A stretch of 51,756 nt of DNA from positions 1 to 51,756 of IMG/VR virus record IMGVR_UViG_3300042015_000013. The stretch is one strand, 5' to 3'. The notes below the pieces were generated by a model. It saw only the letters and a list, made by a program, of their open reading frames with translations. It was not told the origin of the DNA and did not search any database. Every line of letters starts with the position of its first letter. The stretch's first letter is position 1. Below, in pieces: positions 47,668-51,756 of the stretch. The stretch comes from a virus. The translations under genes and the position numbers were made by a program.

Positions 47668-48259
47668 AATAGAAAATAGCTGGTTAAGCGATTACCAGAA
47701 AACATTCCTTACCATGCCGACCCCAGATAAAGAGGTCTACGATAAAACAGGCAAAGACGGTAAGAAATTAAAATACGTGAAAACCTCTTACGTGGAAAAA
47801 GTCCTGAACCTTATGTTCGACTTTAAGTGGGATTTCAGAATTAAGGATAAATTCCTGAATCCAGATAGTACACAGGTAATCGTACAGGGATGTCTTACTG
47901 TATTCGGCGAACATGAAAGCAGTACGTTTGACATCACAAAAGAACAGTTCGGGGGTGGCGATATTGAAGGCAGTTACGCAGACGCTTACAAATCCGCTTC
48001 CGCCGATTCTCTTAAAAAGTGTGCCACCAAACTGGGATTATTTGCCGACATCTACGGAGGCGACGAAACTGGAAAAGACCCTGCCAAAACAGCCGAAGAC
48101 AAACTGCAAACCATCAAAGAACTTATTAAGACCCTGAACGTTTTGGAAATAAAAATTACAGCAGGGGATCAGCGTTTTCTGGATCGTATTATCGAAGAAA
48201 AAGAAGTCGTGTCCTATGATAAGGCTATCACTCAATTAAAGAAAAAATTACCGAAGTAA
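47609..48259 (+). CDS. Rad52-like single-strand annealing protein
   Basis: A 216-residue protein of the Rad52-type fold: KYVKTSYVEKVLNLMFDFKWDFRI, then a beta-sheet with VIVQGCLTVFG, and a helix AYKSASADSLKKCATKLGLFADIYG at residues ~123-147. In Rad52 and phage annealing proteins this last helix has the same A-x3-S/A-x3-K-K pattern. It anneals complementary single strands and would pair with the YqaJ-like nuclease. The C-terminal 65 residues are helical and charged. Confidence 0.82.
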   Translation: MNQKPKTNPDNLITQEEISKIENSWLSDYQKTFLTMPTPDKEVYDKTGKDGKKLKYVKTSYVEKVLNLMFDFKWDFRIKDKFLNPDSTQVIVQGCLTVFGEHESSTFDITKEQFGGGDIEGSYADAYKSASADSLKKCATKLGLFADIYGGDETGKDPAKTAEDKLQTIKELIKTLNVLEIKITAGDQRFLDRIIEEKEVVSYDKAITQLKKKLPK

Positions 48260-48534
48260 TGGCAACTATAAAATTAACACCTGTACAGAAAGAAGTACTT
48301 CGTTTAATTAACGAAGAAGGCTACGAACTTGGAACCTACAGCGGTTATCATTCTTCCGTTAGTTTACAGAAGGGTGGATTAGGGAAAGGAGGCAAAACCC
48401 ATAAAATTACATGGGAAACATTTAGCGGTCTACAAACTAAAAATTTAATAGAGGCGTGTCCTAAAGACCCAGAAAGGCATTATTCATTAACAGCCTATAA
48501 AATATCAGAAGAAGGGCTAAAATTATTATCATAA
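48259..48534 (+). CDS. hypothetical winged-helix-like protein
   Basis: A 91-residue protein (LTPVQKEVLRLINEEGYELGTYSG...EEGLKLLS) with helix-turn-helix-like character and a C-terminal pattern seen in short winged-helix regulators. Could be DNA binding. It overlaps the annealing gene stop by one base. Confidence 0.58.
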   Translation: MATIKLTPVQKEVLRLINEEGYELGTYSGYHSSVSLQKGGLGKGGKTHKITWETFSGLQTKNLIEACPKDPERHYSLTAYKISEEGLKLLS

Positions 48535-48556
48535 CAACAATTTAAAAACCAATTAC

Positions 48557-49540
48557 ATGAGCAATTTAATTTCATTAAAAGCCGAAGATTTCGGAATCGA
48601 AGAAACAAGGGCAAAGCAAATCGCAGACCAGTTTAAACCCATGCTTACCCTAATGGAAGAACTGGAAGTCGAATACAACGAAGTGATAAAACTTCCAGTC
48701 GAAGAATTTATGACATCCAAAAGGGCAAAGGAATTGCGCCTTCGTTACGTTAAGGTAAGAACTGGAACCGCAGCCATCCACAAACAGCAAAAAGATTTTT
48801 ACCTACAGGCTGGGCGTTATATCGACGGCTGGAAGAATGCACAATTATTCGCCAGTCAGGGCATAGAAGACAAACTGGAATCGATAGAGAAATACGCCGA
48901 AAACAAAGAAAAAGAACGCATCGCAAAAGTACAGGCAGAAAGGGAAGCACTTCTGGCACCTTACGGACTGCAAAATCTGGAAACCTTAAATCTGGGTGCA
49001 ATGAACGACGATGTCTGGAATAACTTTCTTACTGGTACCAAAACGACCCACGACCAGAAGGTTCAGGCTGAAAAGAAAGCCGAAGAAGCTAAAAAAGAGA
49101 AGGACGAAAGAACCCAAAAGCTATTCGATGCAGGGCTTAAATTTAATGGGGAATCATTTGTATTTGAAAATGATTTCGGCTTAGTAGATATAAGCCATTT
49201 GGACGTACTGACCTACAGTAAGACAAAGTTTGAAACTACTGTTAAGGATGCTATAAAAAATATCGCCTTATGGAAGAAAGCCCAGAGCGATAAGGACGAA
49301 GAACTTAGGATTAAAAAAGAAAAGGACGACAAAGAAGAAGCCGACCGTCTGGCAGAAGAAAAAAAGCAGAAGGAACAATCCGACGCGCTGGCAAAAGCAC
49401 CAGTAAAAAAACAGCTTACCGCGTGGATCGAAGCCTTTGAATTACCTTCTACACAGGCAGACCATGAACTGGTAACAGAAATTAAGGCAAAGTTCGAATC
49501 ATTCAAAAGCTGGGCTAAAAATCAGGTTAATACATTGTAA
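48557..49540 (+). CDS. DUF1351-like coiled-coil recombination protein
   Basis: A 327-residue protein, long and helical, with a charged coiled coil (residues ~95-135 and 230-280) and a Lys/Glu-rich end. Phage genes of DUF1351 type lie next to annealing proteins and nucleases in the same way. Its role is unknown; it may hold the recombination complex together. The leader has AACCAATTACATG. Confidence 0.68.
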   Translation: MSNLISLKAEDFGIEETRAKQIADQFKPMLTLMEELEVEYNEVIKLPVEEFMTSKRAKELRLRYVKVRTGTAAIHKQQKDFYLQAGRYIDGWKNAQLFASQGIEDKLESIEKYAENKEKERIAKVQAEREALLAPYGLQNLETLNLGAMNDDVWNNFLTGTKTTHDQKVQAEKKAEEAKKEKDERTQKLFDAGLKFNGESFVFENDFGLVDISHLDVLTYSKTKFETTVKDAIKNIALWKKAQSDKDEELRIKKEKDDKEEADRLAEEKKQKEQSDALAKAPVKKQLTAWIEAFELPSTQADHELVTEIKAKFESFKSWAKNQVNTL

Positions 49541-49542
49541 TC

Positions 49543-50343
49543 ATGGCACTATCAAACAAGAGAACGGGAAGCATAACTTCAAGTGACATCGTAGCGATAG
49601 TTTCAAAGGGTACGGACGGCAAAAGTCCGGGCGTACCCTTCTACACCTACGTACAGGAATGTATAATGGAACACTTTTTTAAGCGTAAACTGGAAAACGA
49701 TACCGATGTTCTGGCGTTTTCGTGGGGTAAGCTTTGCGAAGTATTTGTCCATAATCTGTTACCGAATCAGTATGTCTTCCATTCAGATAAAACGCTCGAA
49801 CATCCTACGATCCCCAGCTGGGTAGGAACCCCAGACGGATCGAAAAGGAACCGATCCAAAATCCAGACCGTAACCGACATAAAGTGTCCGCTTACTTTAA
49901 AGTCATTTTTTGCCCTTATACGACCGATTTACGAATGGGATGGGTATAGGGCTAAAAAACTGGCGAAAATCGATGGTATGGAAGTTATGAACCGAATTCG
50001 GTTCGGTTATACCGATTCTAACGGAATGAAATGGCCCAAACATAAAGACGGCGATAAATTTTACTGGCAATTGGTTTCTAATGCATGCATCACGGGCGCG
50101 AAATTTGCCGAACTTATTATTTTCGTTCCCTACATCGAACAACTGGAAAAGATTACCACGTATAACAGATCGCTGGACGAACCTTACTGGCTGGTAGAAC
50201 GTGCCAAAGAAGGCGAACTTCCCTACATCTACAAACAGTCGGGCGTTAAGAATATTAACGTTATCCGATTCGAGGTTCCACAGGCAGACAAAGACTTCCT
50301 GAAAAGCCGTGTTAATTTAGCTATTGACTTAATCTACAAATAA
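49543..50343 (+). CDS. YqaJ-like PD-(D/E)XK exonuclease
   Basis: A 266-residue nuclease of the lambda-Exo/YqaJ type. The 'SITSSDIVAIV' start, GTPDG with D98, DIKCP (D112, K114) and a following YWQLVSNACIT helix are in the family's order. It would resect double-stranded ends so the Rad52-like protein can anneal strands. It starts just after the DUF1351-like gene (2 bases). Confidence 0.87.
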   Translation: MALSNKRTGSITSSDIVAIVSKGTDGKSPGVPFYTYVQECIMEHFFKRKLENDTDVLAFSWGKLCEVFVHNLLPNQYVFHSDKTLEHPTIPSWVGTPDGSKRNRSKIQTVTDIKCPLTLKSFFALIRPIYEWDGYRAKKLAKIDGMEVMNRIRFGYTDSNGMKWPKHKDGDKFYWQLVSNACITGAKFAELIIFVPYIEQLEKITTYNRSLDEPYWLVERAKEGELPYIYKQSGVKNINVIRFEVPQADKDFLKSRVNLAIDLIYK

Positions 50344-50344
50344 T

Positions 50345-50545
50345 ATGTTTATAAAAGTATATACCCGCGACAAAGTTCCAGCTTCGATTCTGACATCTTG
50401 CATACTACACACTAAGACATCAAAAGGGACTACCTTTACAGATGGATTTACAAACAACGGGAAAAGTGTGTTTATAGAAACTGATCTGGAAGAACACCAG
50501 ATCGTAGCTTTGCAACAGTTTTTAATAAACTGCATAGAACTATAG
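50345..50545 (+). CDS. hypothetical small protein
   Basis: A 66-residue alpha/beta protein starting one base after the nuclease gene stop and ending two bases before the initiator-like gene. No family recognised. Confidence 0.6.
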   Translation: MFIKVYTRDKVPASILTSCILHTKTSKGTTFTDGFTNNGKSVFIETDLEEHQIVALQQFLINCIEL

Positions 50546-50547
50546 TT

Positions 50548-51318
50548 ATGGAAAACCTGATAAGAAAGAAGTTTACACAGGTGCCGAACGATCTTATCGA
50601 CGACAACGAATTACACCCGATAGCCCGATTTATATTTGTCTGGCTATGTAGTAAGCCAGACGGGTGGAAATACTATAACAGCACCCTGAACAAATCTTTA
50701 AACTTAAGCGACGACACCCGCCGAAAATACATGAAGGAACTGGGTGGAAAAGGCTGGATCACTAAGATACAAAAACGGGGTGCTAATGGCGAATGGTGCG
50801 AAAATGATATTCAGTTAAACCCGTACCCGATTTTTTCCGAAACGGTACCGTATGGGAAAATTTCCGACACGGATAAAAACGGAATCGGAAAAACCACGGA
50901 ACATAATAATACTAATGATTTAAGTAATACTAATCTTAATAGTAATACTGACAGCCGTGGCGATGCCACGCTGTTCCCCACAGAAGAAATTCCGCCGATT
51001 AAGAAGCCGACCAGAAAAAGAAAAATAGTTACCGACGATTCGGAAACGTTATTCAAAAATTCCGAAGCTTTCAGTATAGAATACATGGAAGGCAAGCTGG
51101 CGGAAGAAAAAGGTCTGGGGGTAGATTTGGATTATTATTTTAATTCGGTCAAAGATTGGAACGCCAAAAAGCGTATAAAAAGAACCCCAGAAGGCTGGGT
51201 CGCAACGATGCGAACATTCATGCGTAAAGATCACGACGATAAAAAACTTAAATTTGTTGATGGCAGGGAACAGCCAAGCCAAAACAAAGACGAAGAACTG
51301 GCATACTTAAATATTTAA
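50548..51318 (+). CDS. winged-helix replication initiator-like protein
   Basis: A 256-residue protein. Residues 1-85 resemble the HTH_36/replication-protein type winged helix (KFTQVPNDLIDDNELHPIARFIFVWL...LSDDTRRKYMKELGGKGWI). A Ser/Asn-rich linker follows, then a basic region (KPTRKRK) and a conserved-looking C-terminal 'PEGWVATMRTFMRKDHDD'. This layout fits a phage origin-binding protein that recruits a host helicase. No origin iterons were identified. Confidence 0.75.
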   Translation: MENLIRKKFTQVPNDLIDDNELHPIARFIFVWLCSKPDGWKYYNSTLNKSLNLSDDTRRKYMKELGGKGWITKIQKRGANGEWCENDIQLNPYPIFSETVPYGKISDTDKNGIGKTTEHNNTNDLSNTNLNSNTDSRGDATLFPTEEIPPIKKPTRKRKIVTDDSETLFKNSEAFSIEYMEGKLAEEKGLGVDLDYYFNSVKDWNAKKRIKRTPEGWVATMRTFMRKDHDDKKLKFVDGREQPSQNKDEELAYLNI

Positions 51319-51321
51319 ATT

Positions 51322-51756
51322 ATGGACTTAAAACTTTTTAACGATCAGGTTTCTGGCAAAAATATTCCAGCGAAGGCGGTGGAAAAGTTCGTGGCTATAA
51401 TTGAACAAAAAAAGTCAATGCTTACAGTTCCAGAAGTACAGGCAAAGCTTACCACCGTAGAAATGCAAGTGGCTGAATCTGGTACCAAAGATTCGATAAG
51501 AGTTATTCCAGAAAAGGAACTGGTCGATAAAGTTAAAACGATGGCGAAAATGATCGCCCGCGATGCTGGTATAAAAACATGGAACGACGATTCTATGCAG
51601 TACGACTACACCCGTTTTTATACCGTCCTTAAGGGCTACTATTCTGAATTGTCAATCGAAGAAGTTAAGAAGGCGTTCGAACTTGCAATGGTCGGAATGC
51701 TGGACGAATATTTACCAAAGGATAAAGAGCGTAACGCAGACAAAAACCATTATCAA
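51322..51756 (+). CDS. 5' part of the end-spanning replication-region gene
   Basis: Begins at ATG 51322, three bases after the initiator-like gene, and stays open to the window end at an exact codon boundary. Its last 11-12 codons recur at 1-35, and the same frame continues there to base 533, giving a protein of about 310 residues. The visible N-terminal 145 residues are helical and charged. Family unknown. Confidence 0.8.
   Translation, partial: MDLKLFNDQVSGKNIPAKAVEKFVAIIEQKKSMLTVPEVQAKLTTVEMQVAESGTKDSIRVIPEKELVDKVKTMAKMIARDAGIKTWNDDSMQYDYTRFYTVLKGYYSELSIEEVKKAFELAMVGMLDEYLPKDKERNADKNHYQ
51722..51756. repeat. right copy of 35-bp end overlap
   Basis: Matches bases 1-35 except 51730 (C versus G at base 9), changing a CGT codon to GGT. 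Evidence of circularity or of terminal redundancy. Confidence 0.85.

Noticed and set aside
1-51756. CRISPR array, tRNA genes, rRNA
   Set aside because: No regularly spaced repeats or tRNA-like cloverleaf sequences were seen on reading; no support for any.

Overview
The window is an essentially complete genome of a tailed double-stranded DNA phage, probably infecting a Flavobacterium-like member of the Bacteroidetes. The host call is inference from four things. Promoters have the Bacteroidetes form TTTG-N18-21-TAnnTTTG. Leaders are A/T-rich with no clear Shine-Dalgarno. Signal peptides are cut before Gln. Phage-encoded lipoproteins have an LVSC/FASC lipobox. The first and last 35 bases repeat with one mismatch, and one reading frame runs across the join. 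The sequence is therefore circular or circularly permuted, about 51.7 kb, and was opened inside a replication-region gene. Every gene I accept is on the + strand. A long tape-measure gene and no sheath-like protein suggest a siphovirus. I see no integrase, DNA polymerase, primase or tRNA gene.

Layout, starting at the early promoter near 47.0 kb and running through the join. (1) 47.0-51.8 kb and 0-4.0 kb: replication and recombination. This holds a small HTH regulator, a Rad52-like annealing protein, a DUF1351-like coiled-coil protein, a YqaJ-like nuclease, a winged-helix initiator-like protein, the join-spanning gene, a RusA-like resolvase, an HNH-like protein and small unknowns. (2) 4.1-8.3 kb: a second early operon of small unknown, membrane and lipoprotein genes. 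(3) 8.4-17.2 kb: a third early operon with a second lipoprotein, a DnaQ-like exonuclease, a cytosine-C5 methyltransferase, a SEC-C-motif protein and many small orphan genes. (4) 17.2-17.7 kb: an XRE-type regulator flanked by three 18-bp operator-like palindromes. (5) 17.8-30 kb: terminase, secreted or structural proteins, portal, scaffold-like protein, major capsid and connector genes. (6) 30-45 kb: tape measure, tail-tip proteins, an A/T-rich spike cassette and further tail proteins. (7) 45.2-46.9 kb: lysis, with a holin/spanin-like membrane protein, an amidase-LysM endolysin and a possible spanin.

Three near-identical early promoters (4.08, 8.43, 46.99 kb) each sit just after a rho-independent terminator, and each overlaps a palindrome. 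Late transcription probably starts at 17.75, 19.45, 20.05, 41.39 and 42.50 kb.

The most unusual signal is a putative terminated small RNA at about 19958-20023, between terminase and the structural genes. Sixteen consecutive bases are perfectly complementary to the 5' leader of the early operon at 4.1 kb. An overlapping 20-base segment has 17 of 20 matches to the leader of the early operon at 8.5 kb, ending at its start codon. This looks like an antisense switch by which the late region could shut off early translation. It rests on sequence alone and needs RNA data.
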